From NCBI GenBank assembly GCA_033557675.1, contig JAWQRM010000704.1, positions 1 through 20,351 of the forward strand: a stretch of 20,351 nt of DNA, in the 5' to 3' direction. The notes below the pieces were generated by a model, which was given only the letters and a program-made list of their open reading frames with translations, was not told where the DNA came from and searched no databases. This stretch comes from Coptodactyla brooksi. Taxonomy: Eukaryota; Arthropoda; Insecta; Coleoptera; Scarabaeidae. Numbering within the stretch: position 1 is the stretch's first letter; each line of letters begins with the position of its first letter. The translations under genes were made by a program, and so were the position numbers. Positions 10,048 through 19,205 of this stretch are shown here, piece after piece.

Positions 10048-10423
10048 TTCTGTCAAAAATGTGGCAACATAATACTTCCAAATTTCAGTTTTTCAGCGCA
10101 ATAATGGGTTTTACAATCATTTAAAAGAGGTGAACTGCTTAGTGGCGCGTCCCCTGCGTGGCGGATAGGGGGTGTCCTCATCGGCTTGCCGGCGGAAATA
10201 AAATAGCTCCCACGGACCAAACACACCTGTAGTTGGGCTAATCCCCCGCACAGGTTAATTAACTAATTAGCGATTCAGAAGAAATCAACGGGCCTTGGAA
10301 ATGGACGGACAGTATGGAGACGACTAAATGAAGAGGATTGCCTGTGACAGATCATTGTGGCATGCATTTGCCGAGTCCCCCCCCTACGCTGTGAGGCATT
10401 CAGGGGAAGATAAAGAAGAAGAA
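10048..10423 (+). mobile_element. Nested short retroposon with (GAA)n tail
   Basis: This 376-bp block is clearly GC-richer than its surroundings and splits the integrase gene. It ends in GATAAAGAAGAAGAAG, a simple-repeat tail typical of several non-LTR retrotransposon families and their SINEs. It is flanked by a 12-bp target-site duplication. No tRNA-like promoter boxes and no RT are visible, so it is either a 5'-truncated 3' end of a LINE or a non-tRNA SINE. It has no long open frame. It arrived after the host LTR element. Confidence 0.7.
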
Positions 10424-10435
10424 GTCAAATGTCAA
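10424..10435. repeat. Right target-site duplication of nested retroposon
   Basis: GTCAAATGTCAA keeps the integrase coding frame (CAA ATG TCA) and is therefore likely the less changed of the two copies. Confidence 0.75.
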
Positions 10436-10701
10436 AATATGAACGACATCCTGTACAAATAAAACAAATTATAACAGAAACCCCATCAAAGCTCATGCAA
10501 ATCCTGCATATAGATTTATTTCCTGTAGATAAAACCCTGTTTTTGACAATAATTGATAAGTTCTGGAAACTTGGACAAGCATACGATTTGACCGACAAAA
10601 ATGCATTGCCAGTACTTGATAAGCTCACCAAACATCTCAGTAGGTTTGGTATACCACATCAAATTGTTTGTGATCAGGGTACCGAGTATAAAAATAAACT
10701 A

Positions 10702-11670
10702 ATGGAGAATAATAGAATAAACTTGCAGGATAACAAAGTAAAAGGAATAAAAATAGCACATATAAAAGAACTAAAACGTCATTTTACAGGTGAAATGATT
10801 TTATATTATGAAATGGCAATAAGAAATTTAAACGAGCTAATTGATATAATAAACTACCCCAAAAGAAATATGTTACATCTTTTGAAGGGAATTTATGAAA
10901 ATCATAAATTCCCTTTCCATCTGTCAATGGAAAAGGTCGAAACTATTGAAAATCTCATCGAGGTAAAAGCTTACCGAAGAGATAACAATTTTATCGTAAT
11001 ATTGCAAATTCTCTTGTTAACAATGAACACTTACTACACTAGGAATTACTACACTTACTACACAACGAACACTACGAAATTCATCCTTTCCCGACTAAAA
11101 TAAATGGGACTATTACACAATTAAAAACTGTTAGATTTATTGCAGTTAATGAAAATAAATATTTTCTCTCAAATTCACCTTGTCAGGAAACATTTAGAGA
11201 TGAATATCTGTCAACTACAAATTGAAAGTAGAAACTTACAAAATTGTGAATATGAGTTAGTAATGAAAATATTATAAATAATAATTGTAACTTAATTCAA
11301 CTAGCGATAGTCGATTATGAATTGATTGAATTTAACTTTGGAACCGTAATTGTAATATTTAAAGAATTAGAATTATATGAGATTTGTAATAAATTGTCGA
11401 AACTTTATAAATTAAAAGAAATGTATAGTATTACCAAAAATGAATAAAAGTATATCATTCGTAACGTATAATGAAAATGAAATTAAATTAAACAATTTAA
11501 CAATAATAAGTGAAAATAATATAAAGAAATTGGGTAAGATCAAGTATTATGGGGAATCTCATAATTATGCATTGTATGTAGTAATTGTTGTATTGTTTAT
11601 TATTGTAATGTTAATCATATTAAAATTTAAAAATAAAATGAGATTACCATCAACCAGAAGAGATCTCTAG
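10702..11670 (+). pseudogene. env: Retroelement envelope remnant (baculovirus-F/errantivirus Env type)
   Basis: From about 10710 the frame that carried integrase continues into a protein resembling the C-terminal half of insect errantivirus Env, related to baculovirus F fusion proteins. This is judged from a coiled helical stretch, an LHLLKGIYE-like segment and a KAYRRDNN block before a Tyr-rich stretch. Stops at 11101 and after 11220 break it. The last piece, 11440-11670, has one strongly hydrophobic membrane segment (about 11570-11625, rich in V, I and L) followed by a basic tail, as expected for the Env anchor. The signal peptide, the receptor-binding half and the fusion peptide region are missing. 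No functional envelope can be made. Confidence 0.6.
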
Positions 11671-11688
11671 GAGGATCCTGAATCTAAT

Positions 11689-11696
11689 AAGGGAAG
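11689..11696 (+). other. Polypurine tract
   Basis: AAGGGAAG lies directly before the AGTTATGAGTAT start of the 3' LTR, where plus-strand DNA synthesis is primed. Its position confirms the LTR boundary. Confidence 0.7.
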
Positions 11697-11861
11697 AGTT
11701 ATGAGTATGAATCCTGTCTCCCTAACAAAATAAGAAAAGAAGGGAACCGATAAGAAGGAACTATAAGTAAGGCATCTCTGTTTTATTTAGTAAGTCTCTT
11801 AAGTCTCGTACCGAATGAAACGTAACCGTCTCTGTATTGTTATTCTTCGTGAACCAAATAA
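11697..11861 (+). repeat. 3' LTR, truncated
   Basis: Matches 5595-5759 over 165 bp with about 15 substitutions and 2 single-base indels. Similarity stops at CCAAATAA, exactly at the place of the polyadenylation hexamer (AATAAA in the 5' copy, AATAAG here). The remaining 66 bp of the 5' copy are absent, and no target-site duplication can be seen. Confidence 0.8.
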
Positions 11862-12319
11862 GAACCATTATTTATAAATATATCAAATATTTCAAAGCAA
11901 AAGATATGAAAAATTAAAATACATTTTTTGACTTTGCGTAACTATGCACGAGGACGTTAGAAGGACGGTAGGACCTTATCAATTAACCAGTAACTTATGT
12001 TGTAAATACTTTAACTATCGCAGATTACAATTGCCTGATTTTTTATACAATTTTAAGAAGTTGAAAATTGGATTTTTTTTCCACCAAATCAGGTATTCTG
12101 GTCCACTGTGCAATGATCAGTAAAAATCATAAAAGGTAGCCCTTTTTCACAATTAATGAAATCACAGAAAATGATGAATTGAAGATAACTGCAAAACGCT
12201 CCTTTATCTTGATTTCCTTATTATCGTCTTATGTATAGACCACTGAATAAACAGTAATGTACAATGTGTAACGTAAACACTCTTAGCACAGTACATAGTC
12301 TACAAATAGTGCTATCATC
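11862..12319 (+). promoter_or_regulatory. 5' flank and leader of gene 2
   Basis: No coding sequence is recognised. It must hold the promoter of gene 2, but I see no convincing TATA-initiator pair. An in-frame TAG at 12296-12298 precedes the ATG at 12320, so that ATG is the first possible start. The left end is the broken edge of the retroelement, only 458 bp from the start codon. Confidence 0.45.
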
Positions 12320-15300
12320 ATGTTTAGCAAGGTTGCACGAAATTTGTGTGCACGTAAAGGAATACAATCAAAGTTTAAAAGATATTTGAGTTCGGAAAAT
12401 GATTTCATTGCATCACGTTTGCCAAAGGTGAACGTACCGCACACTACGATTGCTGAGTATTTGCTAAAAGATTTTGGAAAATGGAGGAGTAAAGTAGCCG
12501 TGGTAAGTATTGTATATAAACAATAGGCTACTTTATGGACAACAGAGATGTCCAGTTCGTGATATTAAACAAACTTTAATGCATACTACTGAGTCAGCAA
12601 ATAAGTTCATTCGGTTTTTGCTTTCGTGCAAGTTTACTTCGGTTCGCTCTTTCTTTTCTCGGTGCTATTGTGTATCGAAATTTGGAGGTTTCACCTAACC
12701 TTTCTGCGAATAAACGTTTGGCTAGCACCACTTTATTGTGCGTATTGTATAGCTTTAAAGATGAATGCATGTGCATTACAGGCATATTTTGCATTATTAT
12801 TTAAATAAAATAAATAAGTAAAGGAGCTGTGAACGCTCAAAAAGAGACACGTATATCATGATGTTCTCTATTATGATTATTTTGTAAGAAGTTATTTTAG
12901 CCTATAATGCATAGAATTTTGTGCGAGGTTTGAAATCTTTTATTCCTTTCTTCCTATTATGAGTTCGATGCTTCTTGTTTTCTGTTTGGCGAGCACTATT
13001 TTTTATTATTAGGGTCTAAAAAGTAGCGAAAAGCTGAAACATGTTGACTACAAGTAAAAATATAACATTCGTCAATCAAGGGACGAGAAACATCGAATCC
13101 ATAATGCGCAAGGCGAAGCAAGGAAGGAAACATAAATATTCTTCTTTCTACGTGTAAAATTAAGAAAAAGCATATAGATAAACAACTGATTTTTACTTTC
13201 TCTTAAGAGAAAATATTGCATTCCTAACAAAATCGATGTCGAGATTTTGATAGATTTTCGACGAATTAGGCTTTTTGTAGCCTATCTATGCTATTTTTGG
13301 TAGTTGGTCTGTCCGTCCATCCGTCCGTCTGTCCGTCTATGTGTTGTTGTTAGGTTGCCACATTAGACTGAATAAAATAGTTCTTTACATACAAGTTAAT
13401 TATTATAATCTAATAATATAACTTTTTGTAACAAAATATATTTTTGTAATACACAGAAAACTGTGAGTAAAAAACTATAAGAACACGGTTAAAATCAACA
13501 GTTCTCGAGCTATAAGCATAATTGATAAAAAGACAGTCCTATGGGGCAAGAAGGTGTTTCATTCTTAATCTCGAGTGTTGCTCTCTTTAGAAAAAAATGT
13601 TTCAAATAAAGATTGCATAACATCAAACTCTTCACAATTTGAAATAGTTTTTGAATACACAGGGTGTTCGGTTTATTCTAAAAACTGTCCAACTTCAGAT
13701 TTTTAAATGGAACACCCTGTATGTTATTACATTTTTGAAGTTTTTCAGTTCGTTTTTTAAGTACAGTTTTTAGCTCTCGTAAGAGCTCTGTTATTTTTTG
13801 TTTGGGGCTGTGGCTTTTTATTTAGGATAGATATTTTTTGTTTGGCATAGTTGCTCGTTTATTGGCAAAGTAACAGTTAGGGACTGTTACTTTGGTGACA
13901 GGATGTCATTGCTAACAACTTTGACTATCGCCTGGAAATTGTGTCTGTTGTTTTTTAGTTTTTTTAGTTCAGTTTTTAGGGTCAACAGATCAAAAAAACA
14001 CCATTTTACAGATGTGCTGTGCAAACATTTGCAAAAAACTTTAGTTCAAAAACTTTCAGCAACTATTTTGTTATTCTTACTTTTTTTGTTAGTAATGTTT
14101 TGGAAATTTGAAACGGTTAAATTGGAAACTTTAACAGTTCCAAAAAGTAATAGTTCGAAAAGGCAACAGTACTAAAAATAAAAAGAGTTACAAAAAAATT
14201 CTAAAAAGTAACAGTTCCAAAACATTACAGTAAACAGTTCCAAAAAAGTAACAGTTCCAAAAAAGTAACAGTTTCTAAAAAAGTAATAATTCTAAAAAAG
14301 TAACAGTTCCAAAAAACGTAACAGTTTCAAAAAAGTAACAGTCCCAAAAGTCACCTTCCCAAAAGTAATATTCCTTAAAAAGTATAATTTCCAAATAGTG
14401 AAGAACATTGTATAGGCTACTGAGAGCCACACATATATCAAGCTGACAATTGAGCGATCTTGTTTAAGAATTTAATGATCTGCTCCTTTGATACTTAACA
14501 TCAGTCCTGCAAAAGGTAACCATTTTATGTTTTATGCTCGGACATAAACTTTTTATTACAAGCAAAGTCTTAATATCTATAATATCCTAAAACTCCAAGG
14601 AATTTTATGTGGCAAAGAATTTTGATCCTTATGCCACGGTTTGAATTGCAGGTAAGAAACCTGGGTTGTAAACAAACCATGGAATTAGGTAGTCAGGTGT
14701 TAAATTGTTAGATATGACATTCAATCATTTTTTTAAGTGGATTTTTAAGTGGAACACTATGGACTTGAGGGCCATTTTAATTATTATACCTCAATTTTAA
14801 ATTGCACCGTTTGGGCGTTATTATACATTTTTGTAAAAAGATGACAGGTACGAATAGAATTTTTCATGTCGTCTGTACGTCTGTCTGTCCGTTTGTGTGT
14901 CGTTTTTAGCTTGCCACTTTAGACTGAGTAAAATGATACTTTACATACAAGCTAATTATTATATAATCTGGTCACAATAAGGATTTCGTAAAAATTGTAC
15001 ATATGGTTGAGGTACCTATCCTACATTTTTGTTTCATTTTTTTACAACTTTTTGCAACAAAACACATTTTTTTTCCAGGAGTGTGCCGAAACGGGAAGGA
15101 AATATACATATGATGATGTCCAGACAAAATCATACACGTTGGCAAAGTCTCTTAGAAATGCTTTAAAATTAAAAGATAGAGATGTGATCGCGCTAATCCT
15201 TCCAAATATACCAGAATTTCCAATATGCATTTTAGGATCGCTGTTGGCCGGCTTAAAAATAACAACTGTGAACCCAAATTACACCTCAGGTAGGATCTTT

Positions 15301-18300
15301 TAAGCAACCTTGATATAGACATAAAAATAAATATTTTAGCCGAAATACAGCGTCAGCTTATGGATGCAGACGTTGCAGCTATTATAACATTTGGAAACTT
15401 TGTAGGAAATGTACAAAATGCTGTACATATCGGAAAGAAAGTTATTCCAATTATAGCAGTAAAATCTCGGGTAAGTTGAATTAAATTAATTTAAAATTGG
15501 AGTAATGTCGATATATATATGCCTTCCTCTACATAGTCTGACGAAGTTATTCCCAGAGGAATTATACCATTTTCTGACATACTATCTGAAAATATTGGAG
15601 ATTTTCGCGAACGATTATTGGATCCAGAAGAAGTAATTGTAATGCCTTATTCAAGTGGTACGACTGGTTTACCAAAGGGAGTTAAACTAAACAATATGAA
15701 TTTGGTTTCAAATGTTACCCAATTTCTTTCTCCTGCATATGAGCACTGTCAGGAAGCAACTGGTACTGTGCCTGCTTGGCGGTACATATATTCATAAATG
15801 TAATATGTACACTTTTAGAGAGACATCAGGATGTATTACCTGCCATTTTGCCAATGTTTCATATTTACGGATTCACCATACAAACGATAGCCTTGTTAAT
15901 GAAAGGTTGTAAACTTGTTACTTTATCTAAGTTTACCCCGGAGCTATATTTAAGTACTATTATGAAACATAAAGCAAACATTTTAATGGTTGCGCCGCCA
16001 GTTAGTAAGTATTTCTCTATTATATTATATTATCTGAAATTTTGATTAGAAAATTCAATGTATTTTAAATTATAACATAAATACACACAAATTAGAAATG
16101 TAAAGTTTTAAGAAAAATATTGCTCAACTTTATAGTATCAGGAATTTGTACCATCCAGTACTCAATAAATACACATGCATTTGCTACCTTTCGGTGGACG
16201 TTTCTTCCAAATATGAAATAAGTAATTTTCTATTTTTTATCGAAATAAGAAAATACATTAATTAAATTAAATGAATGTTGTTTGCGTTTTTCGAACTGAA
16301 AATACAGAAGGATGATATTCTAAAGACTGCGAGAGAGCATAGCTCAGCGAGAAAAGCGCCTCTCAGGAAAGCAGAAGGTCGCAGGTTCGAATCCTCTTCG
16401 AAGAAGAATTTATTTTCTTATTTCAACAATGAGTAGTGACTTATTTAAATATGTACATACATGTACCAAAAGAATTACTGTATTTGGATTTTAATTATAG
16501 TCATGAACCGTGTTTCTTTTACTGTTTTAATATTATTTGGTAGACAGATAATAATATAACAAATAATCTTTTTCTTCACTTACAGTTAGTTATTATGATT
16601 TATAATTCTACATAATGAACGATTAATGATATTTCATGAATATTTTACTAAATCAAATCTTTTAATTTAATATTTCTAGCCACGGTTCACATTTTTTAAT
16701 GATGATATATCACTCAAGGAGTACGTAAACATAATAATTGTTTCATAATTGTTAATAACATTAATATTGTTACACTTCGTGAATCTGAACTACTTGGGAC
16801 TAGAAGACCCTGCTGTATTCGTTAAATAAAAAATGTACGCAAAATATCATAGCAAATTTGTGATTGATCAGAACAGTTAAATAATTACTGATTGTAGCAA
16901 GTACTGAATGAGATTGTATGTATGTATTGTGTAATATATACATATATAATTATATAATAAATATTATTATATAATTCCATAAGCTCTGAATATTTTTAAA
17001 CGGTAACCATCTTATCTTGTACTTAACAGATTTTAACGAATCAAAAACATTTGATATATGACTGTACAATATAATTTAATGGAAAACTGCCACATTTACT
17101 TTGACATAAAATTGATTATAAATATCGAGAAGAGAATACTCCCGTATTGTCCATAATAAAAAAAATGGGTGTAATTATCGTGTTACTGATTTTCTTGACG
17201 CTTCCATTATGATATTTTGCAGGTCTTGCCCTTTCAATTGAGTAAACGATAAATTCGTACCGAACAGTTTAATCTAACTGCTATTCTATCACACGTGATG
17301 CATATGCAATGAAATATCTTATGTAATTATAATTTAATGCAGACATAAATTAACAGTATCATTTTCCAAATTCATATTTTGTTACAATTGTAAATTATCC
17401 TCATTTTATTTATTGTTTATTATCTTATTTATTATTATTATCTTTTTAATTTTTTCAGTAATGTTCCTAAATTCACATCCATCTGTTAAGAAAGTACATC
17501 TTCAAAATATACGCTCCATCATATGTGGCGCTGCACCATTAGGAGCAAGTGATGAAAATAAGATTCGAGAGAAGATTGGAAAGGATTTGAAAATTTATCA
17601 AGGTACGCCATCATGCTGCTTCAGAACGCTTTCTGAAGTAGCTTTACCCTAACAAGATCTATAATTATGTTTTGAATTTTTATGACCTGCTAACTTTTGC
17701 TTTTAGCTTAATTACAATCCATCGAATAATGTTGCCTTAAATGCAGCTTCTAACTTTTTCTTCAATCGGCTATACCCAATCCAAGAATACACGCACTGTG
17801 TATAACTTATAAAATTTAATATATTGCATTGTAGTGAATTTTTTTTGTGACTGCAGGTTTGGGATTGACTGAAGCTTCACCTGCTGTTCTAATGATTCCA
17901 GCTGAGAGACAAGGTAAGGTGTTCGGTAGTGTTGGCCATCCATTCCCAAACACTAGTGTGAAAGTAGTCGCACTAGATGATTATGAACTGAAGCACCTTG
18001 GGCCAAATAAAGTTGGAGAATTATTGGTTAAAGGTCCGCAAGTAATGGTTGGTTATCATAATAGGCCGCAAGAAACTAAAGAAGCTTTCATTGGCGGTTG
18101 GTTCCGCACAGGAGATTTGGTATATTATGACAAGGACGAAATGTTTTTCGTGGCGGATAGGATCAAGGAGCTGATAAAAGTGAAAGGTTTCCAAGTTGCT
18201 CCTGCTGAGTTAGAAGAGAATATAAGGATGTTTGATGGGGTGGCAGAAGCGGCTGTTGTAGGAATATATCACGCAAAGTTTGGAGAAGTGCCCAGAGCTT

Positions 18301-18485
18301 ACGTGGTTCCCAAACAGGGTGCTTCGATTAATGTAAAAAAATTGAATGAGCATATGAAATCAAAATTGGCTTCTTACAAACAGTTGAATGGTGGCATAGT
18401 AGTAGTTGACAGTATTCCAAAGAATCCATCTGGGAAGATACTGAGACGTCAGCTCAAGTTAAACTTTGAAAAGAAAGGAATTTAA
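12320..18485 (+). CDS. Acyl-CoA synthetase (4-coumarate-CoA-ligase-like), gene 2, complete
   Basis: Seven exons: 12320-12502, 15079-15289, 15340-15470, 15537-15762, 15819-16004, 17459-17602 and 17857-18485. All junctions are GT-AG and keep frame, giving 569 residues, normal for the family plus a leader. Residues 1-25 are basic with no acidic residue (MFSKVARNLCARKG..., KRYLSS), a mitochondrial-presequence pattern. P-loop YSSGTTGLPKG is at 213-223, FHIYG at 264-268, CGAAPLG in exon 6, TGD at 445-447, DRIKELIKVKGFQV at 461-474, and the catalytic Lys at 554 in PSGKILRR. The adenine-binding motif reads GLGLTEAS at 361-368, with Leu where relatives have Tyr, and the usual Gly after the TGD block is Glu455. 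It ends KKGI, with no SKL. Function: ATP-dependent activation of an unknown carboxylate and transfer to CoA. It is a tandem paralogue of gene 1. The changes could alter activity, but the reading frame is intact. Confidence 0.92.
12832..13640. other. Intron 1 of gene 2, left part
   Basis: Apart from the direct repeat listed separately, I recognise nothing here. It is AT-rich with a (TCCG/TCTG)n tract near 13308-13338 and no supported open frame. Confidence 0.4.
13322..13412 (+). repeat. Direct repeat, copy A, in intron 1 of gene 2
   Basis: Begins in a CCGTCTGTCCGT-type tract and continues TAGGTTGCCACATTAGACTG, then CTTTACATACAAGTTAATTATTAT. The same order recurs in the same orientation at 14876-14969 with roughly 80-85% identity by eye. 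This is a dispersed repeat of unknown class, about 1.55 kb from its partner. Confidence 0.65.
13659..13720. repeat. Short inverted-repeat element (MITE-like), 62 bp
   Basis: ACAGGGTGTTCG at 13659-13670 faces GGAACACCCTGT at 13709-13720; 11 of 12 positions pair. Ends of the ACAGGGTGTTC type are common on short non-coding repeats in insect genomes. There is no coding capacity and no certain target-site duplication. Confidence 0.6.
13866..13894. repeat. Perfect hairpin, 12-bp arms
   Basis: CAAAGTAACAGT at 13866-13877 is the exact reverse complement of ACTGTTACTTTG at 13883-13894, with loop TAGGG. The arm contains AGTAACAGT, the core of the minisatellite that starts 237 bp downstream. Confidence 0.75.
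14131..14397 (+). repeat. 17-bp minisatellite, about 15 units
   Basis: The unit is close to AACAGTTCCAAAAAAGT, repeated with a 17-18 bp period. The most regular part is 14229-14345; the edges decay into shorter A-rich variants. It lies inside intron 1 of gene 2. Confidence 0.85.
14876..14969 (+). repeat. Direct repeat, copy B, in intron 1 of gene 2
   Basis: GTCTGTCTGTCCGT, then GCTTGCCACTTTAGACTGAG and CTTTACATACAAGCTAATTATTAT, match copy A at 13322-13412 in order and orientation. It ends about 110 bp before exon 2. The pair encloses the minisatellite and hairpin. Confidence 0.65.
16242..16424. repeat. Exact 14-bp inverted pair around the tRNA-like element
   Basis: GAAATAAGAAAATA at 16242-16255 is the perfect reverse complement of TATTTTCTTATTTC at 16411-16424. 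The two flank the tRNA-like sequence. Both are AT-only apart from one G or C pair at each end, so chance cannot be excluded. Confidence 0.45.
16333..16404 (+). mobile_element. tRNA-derived SINE head or tRNA pseudogene
   Basis: A perfect internal B box GGTTCGAATCC (16384-16394) and a good A box TAGCTCAGCGAG (16340-16351) are spaced as in a tRNA. The acceptor ends do not pair, the T stem has a C-C mismatch, and no clean anticodon stem forms, so it is not a working tRNA. Such decayed cloverleaves with intact polymerase III boxes are typical of SINE heads. It sits in intron 5 of gene 2, which is 1,454 bp long against 52 bp in gene 1. No clear SINE tail follows. Confidence 0.55.
16425..17400. other. 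Intron 5 of gene 2, right part
   Basis: Very AT-rich intron DNA with a simple TA-rich run at about 16930-16975. I see no gene, RNA or recognisable transposon. Confidence 0.45.
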
Positions 18486-18549
18486 ATTGATAGATTATGT
18501 TTATTGCTACTCTTATTAATTAAGAACAGATTGCTATTTTTGCTATATC

Positions 18550-18555
18550 AATAAA
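18550..18555 (+). terminator. Likely polyadenylation signal of gene 2
   Basis: AATAAA lies 65 bp after the stop codon at 18483-18485, which is a usual distance for insect genes. Confidence 0.55.
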
Positions 18556-19203
18556 TAATACAAATACTTGTATTCATAGATAGCTTTCTCTGTGGAAATA
18601 ATTGTTGAATTATGGCCACTTACCATTCAATCCTTTTCTTTGGAAGGGTTCCACATGCATCGTGAACATTAGCATTATCTTTTTAGTGTCTCTTAATCAT
18701 AAGATGTAGAGTAAATGTTAAATAACTTACATATATTGACAAAGGCTTATTTCTCATCAGTGTATTCTATAATTTACACATGTATGTAGTGCTACCTGTA
18801 TGTACATTTACAAACAGGTTACAAAAAATATACAATGGTATACCATACATCACTAGTGGAAATTTTTCAACTGCATGTGACTTATTAGAAATAACTGAAT
18901 TTTCAACAGGTCAGATGTAATTGAAAAATATGGCAATGGCCCTAGATCGCTGTACTAAAGAAATCGTGCAGTAGACAGATTTTGCAGGAAACGTCGCACA
19001 CGCATAACTTTTTACCCGGAGTCATTTGTCATTCGAAAAAATGATGTATGCATCAAATGAATTGATACATTCGTTAAATCGAATCGTTACATTAAATTGA
19101 AATGAAAAAATTAGATGTGACATCGCACATGACTTTCTCTTATCTTCACCCCATTTCAGTTATGGTGGCGATTTCGCAATATGTTCTAGAAAATCGTGTG
19201 AAA
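18556..19203. other. 3' flank of gene 2, nothing recognised
   Basis: No supported gene or known repeat on either strand. It separates gene 2 from the pogo/Tigger element. Confidence 0.45.
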
Positions 19204-19205
19204 TA

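Larger units (their letters stand above)
9618..10701 (+). pseudogene. Retroelement integrase, interrupted and C-terminally deleted
   Basis: The zinc-binding HHCC domain lies at about 9910-10037: His in THHED and NHRGI, then CDYC. The frame is broken at 10038 by a stop and then by the 376-bp insertion. The catalytic core resumes at 10429 (KYERHPVQ) with the first Asp in LHIDLFP at about 10520 and the second in CDQGTEY at about 10675. The expected third residue (Glu) and everything after it are missing, because the sequence jumps into env at about 10700-10720. The stop at 10038 comes from CAA to TAA inside the target-site duplication. Confidence 0.8.
5595..11861 (+). mobile_element. Degenerate env-bearing Ty3/gypsy (errantivirus-like) endogenous retroelement
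   Basis: About 6.3 kb in the order LTR, primer-binding site, leader, gag, protease, RT, RNase H, integrase, env, polypurine tract, LTR. This order (integrase last in pol, env behind it) is that of Ty3/gypsy elements with env, and the gag and env resemble insect errantiviruses. Over their shared 165 bp the LTRs carry about 15 substitutions and 2 indels, so they are about 90% identical, which means an old insertion. Every gene is broken by stops or frameshifts, and three segments are missing: the RT-RNase H linker, the integrase C-terminus with most of the env N-terminus, and the end of the 3' LTR. No target-site duplication is visible, as expected with a truncated 3' end. A retroposon is nested at 10048-10423. 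Autonomous activity is excluded. Confidence 0.88.

Noticed and set aside
13903..14175. 90-codon open frame in intron 1 of gene 2
   Set aside because: It runs from hairpin-adjacent DNA into the minisatellite; hydrophobic and Lys/Ser-rich content follows from T- and A-rich sequence, and no domain is visible.
14131..14397. CRISPR-like array
   Set aside because: The 17-bp units are adjacent with no unique spacers, and the host is eukaryotic; this is a minisatellite.
16333..16404. Functional tRNA gene
   Set aside because: Acceptor ends do not pair, the anticodon stem is not clean and the T stem has a mismatch, although both promoter boxes are present.
1999..18485. Naming either synthetase a luciferase
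   Set aside because: Motifs such as MFHIYGF and CGAAPLG are of the general 4CL-like type and both proteins lack the SKL tail; family membership does not show light production.
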